Assembly: GCA_965222505.1 (NCBI GenBank)
Contig: OZ244956.1
Location: 2,790,001-2,854,000 of the forward strand
Length of the DNA: 64,000 bases
DNA from: G965222505 sp965222505
Lineage (GTDB): Bacteria > Bacteroidota > Rhodothermia > Rhodothermales > DATKEJ01
Reading direction: 5' to 3'
Below are positions 16,421-24,785 of the stretch, piece after piece (position 1 is the first letter of the stretch; every line of letters begins with the position of its first letter). The translations under genes were made by a program, and so were the position numbers. The notes under the pieces were generated by a model. The model worked only from the letters and a program-made list of their open reading frames with translations. It was not told the DNA's origin and did no database searches.

Positions 16421-18898
16421 ATGGATCGAATATTTCAGGCCCTTCGGCCGTGGGTTCGGGCCGTCGTTCGGCGGCCTCTTCTTGTTGTAGGCGGGGCCTT
16501 GCTGCTCTCCGCGTACTGCCTTTCGGTAGCCCTAAACTTGCGCATCGACACCGACTTCTCGAAACTGCTCCCTGAGGACTACGTCAGCGTGCAGGCCCTT
16601 GAACGGCTGCGTGCCACTGTTGGCGGCGAGAGTACGGTGGATATGATTGTCGAAAGTCCATCCTTTGCAGCGGATACGGCCTTCATTCAGGCATTCCTCC
16701 CGCGTGCCTTCCAACTCACCCACGGAGCGGGCGGCGATCCCTACCTGACCCGCGCTGAGTTCCGCAAAGATGTCACGTTCCTAAAGAACAACGCGCTGTA
16801 CTTCGCCTCAGAAGATGAACTGGACGAACTAGAAACCTACCTCCGCGAAGAAATCGAAAACGCCCGGCTCGATGCCAACCCGTTTTTCTTTGATCTGGAA
16901 GATGAAGAGGACGAGGAAGAAGGTGAAGAGGTCATTGACTTCGATGAGGCCTACCGGCAAATCGTCCCCAAGGAATATCCCGTCTCCGAGGACAGCACCA
17001 CAGTCGTCGTCAAGCTCTACCCCGGCGGTGCCCAAACCAACATCGGCCGGGTTGAGGTCATGTACGCCGATTTCGAAGCACTCAGCGATGAGCTAAACCC
17101 GGCGTCCTATCATCCGGAAATGAAGGTCTATTTCGGTGGGCGACCCATGCGGCAGGTGGCACAGGTTCGGTCGATTACGCGGGATGTGACGGGGTCGTTT
17201 ATGGGGGGGGTATCGACGGTGCTCTTCATCGTCATGCTCTATTTTGCCTTCAAAGCCTATCAGGGGCGAGGCAGTAAAAAATTAGGACTGCTGGACCTCC
17301 TGCGTATGCCCCTCGCCGCTCTGCTGATTGCCATTCCCCTCGGAATGAGCCTGACGTGGACCTTCGCGATGGCCTATGCCGCCTTCGGCATTCTGAACCT
17401 GATGACCTCGATTCTGGTCCTCGTACTGTTCGGGTTGGGGGTCGATTACGGCATCCACTTTTATGCCCGTTACGCGGAAGAGCGCACCGCTGGTCGGTCC
17501 GTGCCGGACGCTATTGAGGAAACCTTCTTGACCACCGGTCCACCGATTGCCGTGAGTGCACTTACCACAGCCGTTTCCCTGCTGGTTCTGATCTTCGCCG
17601 ATTTCAAAGGGTTTAGCCAGTTCGGTTACATCGCCGGTACCGGGATCATCCTGGCCCTTCTGGCGATGCTGTTTATCTTGCCGTCGCTCATCGTACTGTT
17701 TGAACGGTGGGGGTTGGTTCGGGTCTGGGCGTCGTCGGATACCGAGGTCAGAGAAGCAAACGGGAGATGGCGGTACCCGCTGGCCAAGCCGATTGTAGCC
17801 GTGAGCCTGGTGGCCGTGGTACTTGGGCTGGTGTTTGCCAACAACATCCACTTCGAATATAAATTCGGCAAGCTCGACCCCGTATTTACCGAATACAACG
17901 ACCTGAACGCCAAGGTGCGTACGGTCTTTCCGCCGTCGAAAAAACGCAACCCGGCCTACGTGGTGGTGGATCAGGCAGAAGACATCCCCGTCGTGACTGC
18001 GGCATTGTGGGCACACGCCGAGGCAGATTCCACGCCGACCATTCTGGATGTAGAGAGCCTGCAAGAACGCTTCCCGATGGATGCTGCCCAGCAGCAGCGT
18101 CGGTTGGCCCGCATCGACACCATTCGGGCGTTGTTGGATGATGCCTTCTTGAAAGCCTCTGATTCCGAGGACTTGGCCCGCATCCGGCAGGCTGCACAGA
18201 CCCGCGCCCCCATTTCCGAGGATCAGGTGCCGGGGTACCTCAAGGCCCGGTTTAGCTCCAAGGATGGCAAGATCGGCCAGTTTGTAATCGTCTATCCTAC
18301 CTTTGGATTGGACGACGGGCGCAACTCTATGGCCTTCGCCGCAGACGTAGGGACCATCACAGCCCCGGACGGACGGGCGTTTTACGCCGGTTCGACACCC
18401 ATTGTGGCGGCCAACATGCTTCGCCTGATGTTGGAGGAAAGCCCCTGGATGGTATTGTTCACGGCCATCGTGTTGGCAATTTTGATGTTGCTCGTTTTCC
18501 GGTCGGCGCAGTGGACCATGTTAGCGGCACTCCCGCTGGTGGTGGGTATTTTGTGGATGATGGGCATCATGGAACTGTTCGATGTGAAACTCAATTTCTA
18601 CAACCTGATTGTCTTACCTGCAGTCTTGGGTATTGGAAATGATACCGGGGTGCATCTCATTTATCGCTACCGAGAGGAAGGGCCGGGGTCGCTCCGGCGG
18701 GTGTTGCGTTCTACTGGTGAGCACATCGCCATCGGGGCACTGACCACCATGATCGGGTTTGCCTGGTGGATGTTCTCCTTCCATCCCGGCCTGAACACCA
18801 TCGGCGTACTGGCCGTCATTGGGATTGGGGCCGTGCTGTTGGCCGCACTGTTCTTCTTGCCTGCCCTGTTGCAGGTCATGGAAGACCGCACCCGCTAA
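16421..18898 (+). CDS. MMPL/RND family transporter
   Basis: Inner-membrane transporter (825 aa) of the MMPL/HAE3-like branch. The layout repeats the RND half twice: a first helix (about 15-40), a soluble loop (40-250) with a very acidic stretch near 150 (EDEEDEEEGEEVIDFDE), five helices (250-435), a second helix near 455, a second soluble loop, then five helices to the end. LGVDYGIHFYARYAEE and GNDTGVHLIYRYREE are the equivalent GxDxxxxxxxR motifs of the two halves. It may move lipids, hopanoids or sterol-like molecules, as relatives do. No membrane-fusion or outer-membrane partner is adjacent, which fits the partner-free HAE3/MMPL type. Confidence 0.88.
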   Translation: MDRIFQALRPWVRAVVRRPLLVVGGALLLSAYCLSVALNLRIDTDFSKLLPEDYVSVQALERLRATVGGESTVDMIVESPSFAADTAFIQAFLPRAFQLTHGAGGDPYLTRAEFRKDVTFLKNNALYFASEDELDELETYLREEIENARLDANPFFFDLEDEEDEEEGEEVIDFDEAYRQIVPKEYPVSEDSTTVVVKLYPGGAQTNIGRVEVMYADFEALSDELNPASYHPEMKVYFGGRPMRQVAQVRSITRDVTGSFMGGVSTVLFIVMLYFAFKAYQGRGSKKLGLLDLLRMPLAALLIAIPLGMSLTWTFAMAYAAFGILNLMTSILVLVLFGLGVDYGIHFYARYAEERTAGRSVPDAIEETFLTTGPPIAVSALTTAVSLLVLIFADFKGFSQFGYIAGTGIILALLAMLFILPSLIVLFERWGLVRVWASSDTEVREANGRWRYPLAKPIVAVSLVAVVLGLVFANNIHFEYKFGKLDPVFTEYNDLNAKVRTVFPPSKKRNPAYVVVDQAEDIPVVTAALWAHAEADSTPTILDVESLQERFPMDAAQQQRRLARIDTIRALLDDAFLKASDSEDLARIRQAAQTRAPISEDQVPGYLKARFSSKDGKIGQFVIVYPTFGLDDGRNSMAFAADVGTITAPDGRAFYAGSTPIVAANMLRLMLEESPWMVLFTAIVLAILMLLVFRSAQWTMLAALPLVVGILWMMGIMELFDVKLNFYNLIVLPAVLGIGNDTGVHLIYRYREEGPGSLRRVLRSTGEHIAIGALTTMIGFAWWMFSFHPGLNTIGVLAVIGIGAVLLAALFFLPALLQVMEDRTR

Positions 18899-18961
18899 AC
18901 CGATCATGCTGCACACCCGAGCGGTTCTGCTCTTCCTAATGGTTCATTAATCTCATCAGTC

Positions 18962-20377
18962 TTACCGGGTTCGGGTTACAAAAACGGTGTCACTAAACGT
19001 TTCACCCTGTAGCCGCACCGCATACCGGCCCTCGGGCAAGCCCGTGCTTTGGAACGGAACCACATGCCGGATGTCGGCCTCTGGTCGCCCAGTGTATATG
19101 GTGCGGACTGCACGGCCAAGTATATCATAAACAATAATTTGTACCTGTTGGGTAGCCGGTACTGCAAAGGCCAGGGTAGACAGGTTCATGCCGGGGGCCA
19201 GAGGATTCGGATAAGCCTCCAACAGCGTGACCCCATCGGGCAGGGAAACCAGCGTCTCGGCGATGGGGCTGTAGCTGGTGGTCCCGTCGAAGTCAATTTG
19301 TTTGAGGCGGAAAGCATAGTGCCCCGGTTGCAGATCCGTGATGCGATAGGTATAGGTTTGTGGTAGGGTGGTTGTGCCGTGGCCGTCTACGAAATCAATG
19401 GATTGCCATTCATCGACCACTATGGCTTGGTCGGGCATCTGTAGGGACACGGCATGCCGTGTCCCTACGGCGTTGTGCATCATTTGCACCTCAAACCCGG
19501 CATTGTTGGTTTCGCTGGCCGTGGTCCAGGTGAGATGTACATTCGTCTGGTCGGTGAGGGCATGGAAGGCCGTGAGTTCCACCGGCAGGCGGGTGCCGTC
19601 GATGATGAAGGGGAGTCCCTGTTGCCCCACAATAGCGCCGTCGTCAACATCATACCAGGTCAGACCTCCATCGTTTGTGCGGACGGCATTTCCGGTAGCG
19701 AATTCGCCTGTGATGGTAATGGGGGGTGCCCAGGGACCTGTGAAGGCCACATCGCCTTCACTATGCCAGTCGATCCAATACGTGCCTGCTCCGAGGGTCG
19801 TCCCTATTGAGCAGGTATTCGCCATGATTGGGCGCTCAGATGAAACACCGGTGTTGTTTTCGCTCACCCGATAGATGCCGGTCCAACTAGATGTTGTGAG
19901 GCAGCTGCCGCTCAGGTCGCCAAAAATGACGCTACTTCCGGGATCACCCGGCGTCCCATCCCAAATTTGAAGGGCAAGCCGGGTAATGGGTGATACCGTC
20001 GTTGAACCGGTCTGGTAGCTGAACAAGGTGATGGCGTCGATCGTCCAGCTTTCGCCTGGGGGAATAATGAAGTCGTCGGCCAGGCGGTTTTCGAAGACGA
20101 CTTGGTGCCCATAGCCCAGAATGATAAGCCCGAGGGACAGTTGAAGTACGCTTTCATCGGCCCCGCCCACGCCGGTACCGATGCTGTTGGCCAGCGGGCC
20201 ATTGTCATACAAGGTTGCGGCAGAGCGATTGGAAAGCGGAATTGGAGCATCCAGAGGTATTGATGTGGCAGTATCCGTTACCTGGACCCGTTCCACATCA
20301 TGATCAGGATTGGAGGATTGGGCCGAGAGTTGGGTGGTCAGCAGAAAAAGACAGAGGGTGATGGCAAAGCAACGCAT
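18962..20377 (-). CDS. Secreted protein with T9SS sorting domain
   Basis: Exported protein of 471 aa without a recognisable enzyme domain. Start 20377 gives the signal peptide MRCFAITLCLFLLTTQLSA; the longer frame overlaps the MaoC gene. The N-terminal half contains a jelly-roll-like region (DNGPLANSIGTGVGGADES, FENRLADDFIIPPGESW) resembling DVUA0089/PEP-CTERM-like structural modules. A type-III-like domain follows (LTWTTASETNNAGFEVQ to YRITDLQPGHYAFRLKQIDFDG). The T9SS type A sorting domain is at the end (LEAYPNPLAPGMN, YDILGRAVRTIYTG, LPEGRYAVRL). A 28-bp perfect palindromic repeat is inserted in the coding sequence at 19441-19468 and is translated in frame. Confidence 0.82.
   Translation of the reverse strand: MRCFAITLCLFLLTTQLSAQSSNPDHDVERVQVTDTATSIPLDAPIPLSNRSAATLYDNGPLANSIGTGVGGADESVLQLSLGLIILGYGHQVVFENRLADDFIIPPGESWTIDAITLFSYQTGSTTVSPITRLALQIWDGTPGDPGSSVIFGDLSGSCLTTSSWTGIYRVSENNTGVSSERPIMANTCSIGTTLGAGTYWIDWHSEGDVAFTGPWAPPITITGEFATGNAVRTNDGGLTWYDVDDGAIVGQQGLPFIIDGTRLPVELTAFHALTDQTNVHLTWTTASETNNAGFEVQMMHNAVGTRHAVSLQMPDQAIVVDEWQSIDFVDGHGTTTLPQTYTYRITDLQPGHYAFRLKQIDFDGTTSYSPIAETLVSLPDGVTLLEAYPNPLAPGMNLSTLAFAVPATQQVQIIVYDILGRAVRTIYTGRPEADIRHVVPFQSTGLPEGRYAVRLQGETFSDTVFVTRTR
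19441..19468. repeat. 28-bp perfect palindrome inside a coding sequence
   Basis: GTAGGGACACGGCA followed by its exact reverse complement TGCCGTGTCCCTAC. I recognise this sequence as a REP-like palindrome that is usually intergenic in many bacterial genomes. Here it sits in the T9SS protein gene and is read as VGTRHAVSL. Confidence 0.9.
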
Positions 20378-20471
20378 GGTTCTCTTGTTTGGGTGGCAGA
20401 TGGCTGCTTCGGGGAACAGCCGTACAAGAGGACATGCGCAAGGTTGGGCGAAGTTGTGCCAAAAAAGAGTA

Positions 20472-20894
20472 CTAGTTTTCGGGTTTGGGAGGCGGGATGA
20501 CCACGGCTTCACCGCCGACGCTTATTTTTTTACCGAGGTAGGCGAAGACTTTCATCCTCACGTGCTTATACCGTTCAATTTTTTCGGCCACTTTGGCTTC
20601 GATGCGAATTTCTGAGCCAACCGGCACGGGGCGGAGAAACTTGGCGGAAATAGATACGGCGATGCTGCCGGGGCCGGGAAAATCACGCCCGAGAACCTTG
20701 GAGATGATGCCCAGCAACAACACCCCGTGGACGATTGGCTTGCCAAAGCGGGTGGCTGCGGCGTGTTCGGGGTCGATGTGGATGGGGTTATCGTCTCCGG
20801 TCACATCGGCAAACAGCCGGACATCCGATTCGCTGATGGTGCGGGAAAAGGTAAAGGTATCCCCCACCTGGAGGGATTCGTACGTGTGCGTCAT
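20472..20894 (-). CDS. MaoC-like (R)-specific enoyl-CoA hydratase
   Basis: Hot-dog fold protein (about 140 aa) expected to hydrate trans-2-enoyl-CoA to (R)-3-hydroxyacyl-CoA, as PhaJ does. The hydratase 2 motif is intact: FADVTGDDNPIHIDPEHA carries the catalytic Asp and His, followed by GKPIVHGVL and GSIAVSISAKFLRPVPVG. ATG 20894 (MTHTYESLQVGD) gives the usual family N-terminus; an in-frame ATG at 20915 is the alternative. The neighbouring T9SS gene starts 95 bases downstream. No polyhydroxyalkanoate or beta-oxidation genes are adjacent, so the pathway is open. Confidence 0.85.
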   Translation of the reverse strand: MTHTYESLQVGDTFTFSRTISESDVRLFADVTGDDNPIHIDPEHAAATRFGKPIVHGVLLLGIISKVLGRDFPGPGSIAVSISAKFLRPVPVGSEIRIEAKVAEKIERYKHVRMKVFAYLGKKISVGGEAVVIPPPKPEN

Positions 20895-21044
20895 ACAGGG
20901 TTTGGGATCAATCATGGAGAAGGGGTAGCAAACGAAGACATGATACTATAAATTAATCATTTCATTCGGAAAAGATCCTCGGAACGAAGAAACGGCTGTG
21001 CCGTTAAGCACCGCCTTGTAGAAAATCACTGCCTGCGTTTCCCG

Positions 21045-21842
21045 ATGTCCAACACGTCCCTGCCAAAGGTGAGTTGCCTGATGGTGACGGCCAACCGCAA
21101 AGCGCTCTGCCGCCGCGCTGTTCGGTGTTACCTCAATCAGACCTATCCCCATAAGGAACTCGTTGTGCTGGATAACGGCACCGAGGACCTGACCGACGTG
21201 CTGGCGGATGTCCCCGCTGAGGAATTGGTGTTTCTCAAGGTCGAGCGTACCCCGGAGACGTTCATCGGCGGGTTGCGCAACATCTCCCTCGAAGCAGCCA
21301 CCGGCGAGATCATCGTGCCGCAGTGGGACGACGACGACTGGTACCACCCGGAGCGCATCGCACGGCAGGTGATGGTGCTGGAAGACGGCTATGACATGTG
21401 TAGCATCGCGGCCACGCTCATGCACCTCGATACCAAGCCGTACATCAATGCGCCCTACATCGGCATTCTCAAGGGCGGTGTACCGCCCACCATGATACAC
21501 CGCAGGAACGATGACATTCGCTACCCAGACCTGCGCCGGACCAGTGATTCCTACTACCTCAATGCCTGGCGCGAACACAAACATGCCCTGATGCCGATCG
21601 AGGAAGCCTACCTCTACATCCGCTGTTTTCACGGGGAAAACCTTTGGGGGGTCGACCATTTTCTGCGCCGTATGCGCAACACCGTACCAGATTTGCTTGC
21701 CTATGGCTGGCACCGCTACGTCTGGGGGGATGTCTTCGGCCACCCCCGATTCCAGCTTGATGAAAACGCCCGTGAAGCGTTCCGCATGTACCAACAGGAT
21801 TCCGTAGACCTCGGCATTTTCGATGCCGAATTCATGGGGTGA
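21045..21842 (+). CDS. Family 2 glycosyltransferase
   Basis: GT-A fold sugar transferase (265 aa), cytoplasmic. The start KVSCLMVTANRKALCRRAVRC, the LVVLDNGTEDLTDVL strand and the acidic metal-binding motif QWDDDDWYHPERI (around residue 92) are typical of GT2. The C-terminal half (HHxx-like region, ENLWGVDHFLRRM, GWHRYVWGDVFGH) is not one I can tie to a named subfamily. It stands alone between the MaoC gene and recG, distant from the polysaccharide locus, so its acceptor is unknown. Confidence 0.85.
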   Translation: MSNTSLPKVSCLMVTANRKALCRRAVRCYLNQTYPHKELVVLDNGTEDLTDVLADVPAEELVFLKVERTPETFIGGLRNISLEAATGEIIVPQWDDDDWYHPERIARQVMVLEDGYDMCSIAATLMHLDTKPYINAPYIGILKGGVPPTMIHRRNDDIRYPDLRRTSDSYYLNAWREHKHALMPIEEAYLYIRCFHGENLWGVDHFLRRMRNTVPDLLAYGWHRYVWGDVFGHPRFQLDENAREAFRMYQQDSVDLGIFDAEFMG

Positions 21843-21864
21843 TAGGGTCAAAAGGTCGTCTTCC

Positions 21865-21997
21865 CTTGCAGGAGGAAGGCCTCAGGGACGGTCTGGGAGT
21901 GCCCTGCACAGCTATGGAGCAGCTCTCAGTTTCTGGAGCAGTTGTGCCTCTTGCACGCCGTCAAGTAGGACGAAGTGCGTTGATTTCCTCCTGCAAG
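21865..21997. repeat. 133-bp segment bounded by 13-bp perfect inverted repeats
   Basis: CTTGCAGGAGGAA (21865-21877) and TTCCTCCTGCAAG (21985-21997) lie between the convergent GT2 and recG genes. On the minus strand the right arm falls in a 23-codon frame reading MQLQDYLTRINRLQEEINAL-RPT and stop (22039 down to about 21968), which looks like the tail of a helical protein. It could be a gene remnant, a structured RNA or a bidirectional terminator. Confidence 0.35.
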
Positions 21998-22096
21998 CGG
22001 TTTATTCTTGTCAGATAATCCTGGAGTTGCATCAAGCAGAGGAATTGGTGAGCCGTTCCTTAGATCTAGCGTTGCGCGGCGGGGGGTTCTGAATCC

Positions 22097-24253
22097 TTAC
22101 CCGATCCGGGCAAATCCCAAACTCTGGGGAGCGGTGCGGAGGAAATGGTCGCGCAGGTCCAGGTGTGCGTCTTCGCGGATATGGGGGTCCCGGTCGATCA
22201 GGGCAAAGGCGGCTTCGCGGGCTTCGACGAGCACTTCAGTGTCCTGGGTGATATCGGCGAGCTTGAGGTCGGGGAGGCCGCTCTGGCGGGTGCCGAAGAA
22301 ATCGCCGGCCCCGCGCAGTTTCAAGTCTATTTCGCTGATTTTGAAGCCGTCGTCGGTCTCTTCCATGGCTTGCAGGCGGGTTTCGGCCTCTTTGGAGCGT
22401 TTGTAGTCTGCCATCAGGATACAGTAGCTCTGGTAGCCGCTCCGGCCCACCCGGCCCCGTAATTGGTGCAACTGGCTCAGCCCGAAGCGCTCGGCGTGTT
22501 CGATGATCATCACAGCCGCGTTCGGCACATCGACCCCCACCTCAATCACGGTGGTCGCCACGAGGATGTCCGTCTCGGCGCTTTTGAAGCGCTCCATCGC
22601 CTCTTCTTTCTCATAGGAAAACAACTGGCCGTGGACGAGGTCTACCCGGTAGGGTCTGAACAGGGCTTTCAGTTTTTCGTAGCCGGACTCGGCATCTTTC
22701 AAATCCAGCTTTTCGCTTTCCTCCACCAGTGGATACACCACATAGGCCTGTCGTCCTTCGCGGAGTTGTTCTTTGAGGAAGGCATACACCTCATCCCGGC
22801 GTTTTTCCGACCGCACCATTGTTTTTATGGGCTTGCGGTTGGCCGGGCGTTCCTTCATGAGGGTTACGTCGAGGTCGCCATAGAGCGTCATCGCCAGGGA
22901 GCGGGGGATGGGGGTGGCGGTCATCAACAGCATGTGCGGGCGTTGCCCTTTGCTGAACATGCGTGCCCGTTGCATCACCCCAAATCGGTGCTGTTCATCT
23001 ACAATCGCCATGCCCAGGTTCTGGAACACCACCGTATCCTCGATCACGGCGTGGGTACCGGCCACAATGTGTCCGCGGCCCTCGGCCAGGTCTGCCAGAA
23101 TCTCCTGCCGGAGCAGTTTGCGTTGCCCGCCCACCAGCAACCGGACTTCCACGCCCAGCGGCTCCAGGTAGTTTTTGAGCGAGGCGTAATGCTGCTCGGC
23201 CAGAATCTCGGTGGGGGCCATGAAGGCTGATTGATAGCCGTTGTCCAGGGCATGCAGCATGGCGGAGATGGCCACAACGGTTTTTCCGCTGCCTACATCC
23301 CCTTGGATGAGCCGGTTCATTTGGTTACCACTGCCCGTATCCCGGAGGATGTCCTGGATGGTCTTTTCCTGGGCGCCGGTGAGGGTAAACGGCAACACCT
23401 CATTGATGAAGCGCCACATGTAGCCGTTTTGTTGTGCTTCGAGGGTGACCCCCACCGTTTGTTCCCGCCGGATCTGGCGCGTGGTGGCGAGCAGGAGTTG
23501 CAGGAAAAAGAACTCCTCAAACTTGAGCCGGTGCTGTGCCTTGGCCAGTTCGCTCATGGATTTGGGGAAGTGCATGGCCCGGAGGGCCACCCGGCCATCC
23601 ATCAACCCATAGCGGGTGCGGATCCATTCAGGCAGGACCTCCGGAATTTCCAGGCCGTGGGTTTTGATGAGCCCGTAGGCCAACTTGCGGAAGCTCCGGC
23701 TGGTGAGGTTCACCTTGTCCAAGGCCGCCCCGCCGGGATAAAGAGCGATGATTCGGCCCGTATCCAATGCAGCCCCTTCCTCATCGAGCCGGTCAAAATC
23801 CGGATGTACCATCGAGAACGTCCGACCGTATTGTTGTGGGGTGCCATGAAACGCCACACGCTCGCCCTTCTTGAACAACCGGGCGATCCAGCCCGCTCGG
23901 TTGAACCATACACATTTGAGTACAGCGCCGCTTTCGTCCTGGACGCGTAACTCAAACCGCTTACGGCTCCCGAAGGCCATACCTTGAGCCATGATGGTAC
24001 CGACCACCGTCACCGCGCCGCCGTTGGGGTCCAGTTTGCGGATAGGGGTGATGGTAGACCGGTCCAGGTAGCGCCGGGGATAATAGTACAACAGGTCCCG
24101 GAAGGTCGAGACCCCAACCTTTTTCAACACCTCCCCGCGCTTGGGGCCGACGCCTTTCAGAAATTGAATTTCTGTGTCGAGCACGTGTTCAGGTACAGGA
24201 GGGGAGGTGGCAGGATCGGTCTGGAGGTCAGGATTCATAGGCTTTGGCAACAT
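22097..24253 (-). CDS. recG: ATP-dependent DNA helicase RecG
   Basis: Branch-migration helicase that regresses stalled forks and processes Holliday junctions. N-terminal wedge/OB domain (IQFLKGVGPKRGEVLKKVG, DLLYYYPRRYLDRS; OB strand VVGTIMAQGMAFGSRKR), then helicase motifs: Walker A QGDVGSGKTVVA, MAPTEILAEQHY, DEQHRFGVMQR (DEQH box), LLMTATPIPRSLAMTLYGDLD, and motifs V/VI ATTVIEVGVDVPNA and LHQLRGRVGRSGYQSYC. At about 715 aa it is complete. ATG 24238 (MNPDLQTDP) is an equally possible start. It is a single gene facing GT2. Confidence 0.96.
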   Translation of the reverse strand: MLPKPMNPDLQTDPATSPPVPEHVLDTEIQFLKGVGPKRGEVLKKVGVSTFRDLLYYYPRRYLDRSTITPIRKLDPNGGAVTVVGTIMAQGMAFGSRKRFELRVQDESGAVLKCVWFNRAGWIARLFKKGERVAFHGTPQQYGRTFSMVHPDFDRLDEEGAALDTGRIIALYPGGAALDKVNLTSRSFRKLAYGLIKTHGLEIPEVLPEWIRTRYGLMDGRVALRAMHFPKSMSELAKAQHRLKFEEFFFLQLLLATTRQIRREQTVGVTLEAQQNGYMWRFINEVLPFTLTGAQEKTIQDILRDTGSGNQMNRLIQGDVGSGKTVVAISAMLHALDNGYQSAFMAPTEILAEQHYASLKNYLEPLGVEVRLLVGGQRKLLRQEILADLAEGRGHIVAGTHAVIEDTVVFQNLGMAIVDEQHRFGVMQRARMFSKGQRPHMLLMTATPIPRSLAMTLYGDLDVTLMKERPANRKPIKTMVRSEKRRDEVYAFLKEQLREGRQAYVVYPLVEESEKLDLKDAESGYEKLKALFRPYRVDLVHGQLFSYEKEEAMERFKSAETDILVATTVIEVGVDVPNAAVMIIEHAERFGLSQLHQLRGRVGRSGYQSYCILMADYKRSKEAETRLQAMEETDDGFKISEIDLKLRGAGDFFGTRQSGLPDLKLADITQDTEVLVEAREAAFALIDRDPHIREDAHLDLRDHFLRTAPQSLGFARIG

Positions 24254-24479
24254 CGGTGGTCAAAGTATGCATTAAATGACGTGACGGCATGGATTGTTGC
24301 TGGACGAACAATGGGTGGTGTGCCTGCTGCACCAACCCGTTATTTTAGCAAAAATAGCATGGTGTTGTCACTTTTGCCGTATCTTGACGCGTAAAGAGGT
24401 AAGATGGTTAGGAGTATACACATCGGGCCCTGGGAGGATCAGGCACGATGTTCCATATCCAAATAAGTAAAGGCTGTAT

Positions 24480-24785
24480 ATGAAAAGACGTGATTTCGTT
24501 ACGAAACTGACCCAAACGGCATGTATCGGTGCGCTAACCCTTGCCTACCCATTTGGTGCAAACGCGCAACACGCATCCCAACAATTCAAAGTGGGAGCAA
24601 GCGGGCAACTGCTGGTTTCCGAGGATGGTGGTACAAACTGGGTACTGCATACCAACTTCGGTCCGGAGGTCCATGTCTGTGAGATCCGCCCCTCGGCACG
24701 GTCCACGACGCTCTGTTTGCGGTTCCGAGGCCGTTGTTTCCGGCTAAGGACGACCGATGCCCGGCGCTGGTTAGCGGTCAGCTAA
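24480..24785 (+). CDS. Small exported protein with Tat-like signal and BNR-like motif
   Basis: Protein of 101 aa. The N-terminus MKRRDFVTKLTQTACIGALTLAYPFGANAQ has a twin-arginine (RRDF) signal-like pattern with a hydrophobic core and an A-x-A-type cleavage site. The mature 70 residues include SGQLLVSEDGGTNW, an Asp-box/BNR signature of the kind found as repeats in sialidase-like beta-propellers, and a very Arg-rich tail (STTLCLRFRGRCFRLRTTDARRW) with several cysteines. It looks like a single blade rather than a whole propeller, so it may be a remnant or a small binding protein. It ends 4 bases inside the convergent rarA stop. Function unknown. Confidence 0.55.
   Translation: MKRRDFVTKLTQTACIGALTLAYPFGANAQHASQQFKVGASGQLLVSEDGGTNWVLHTNFGPEVHVCEIRPSARSTTLCLRFRGRCFRLRTTDARRWLAVS

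Noticed and set aside
17282..18064. Minus-strand frame within the RND transporter
   Set aside because: Shadow of the transporter; no start signals or domains.
20946..21851. 300-codon frame on the - strand opposite the GT2 gene
   Set aside because: Lies wholly over the glycosyltransferase, which has clear GT2 motifs; the opposite frame looks like a GC-rich shadow.
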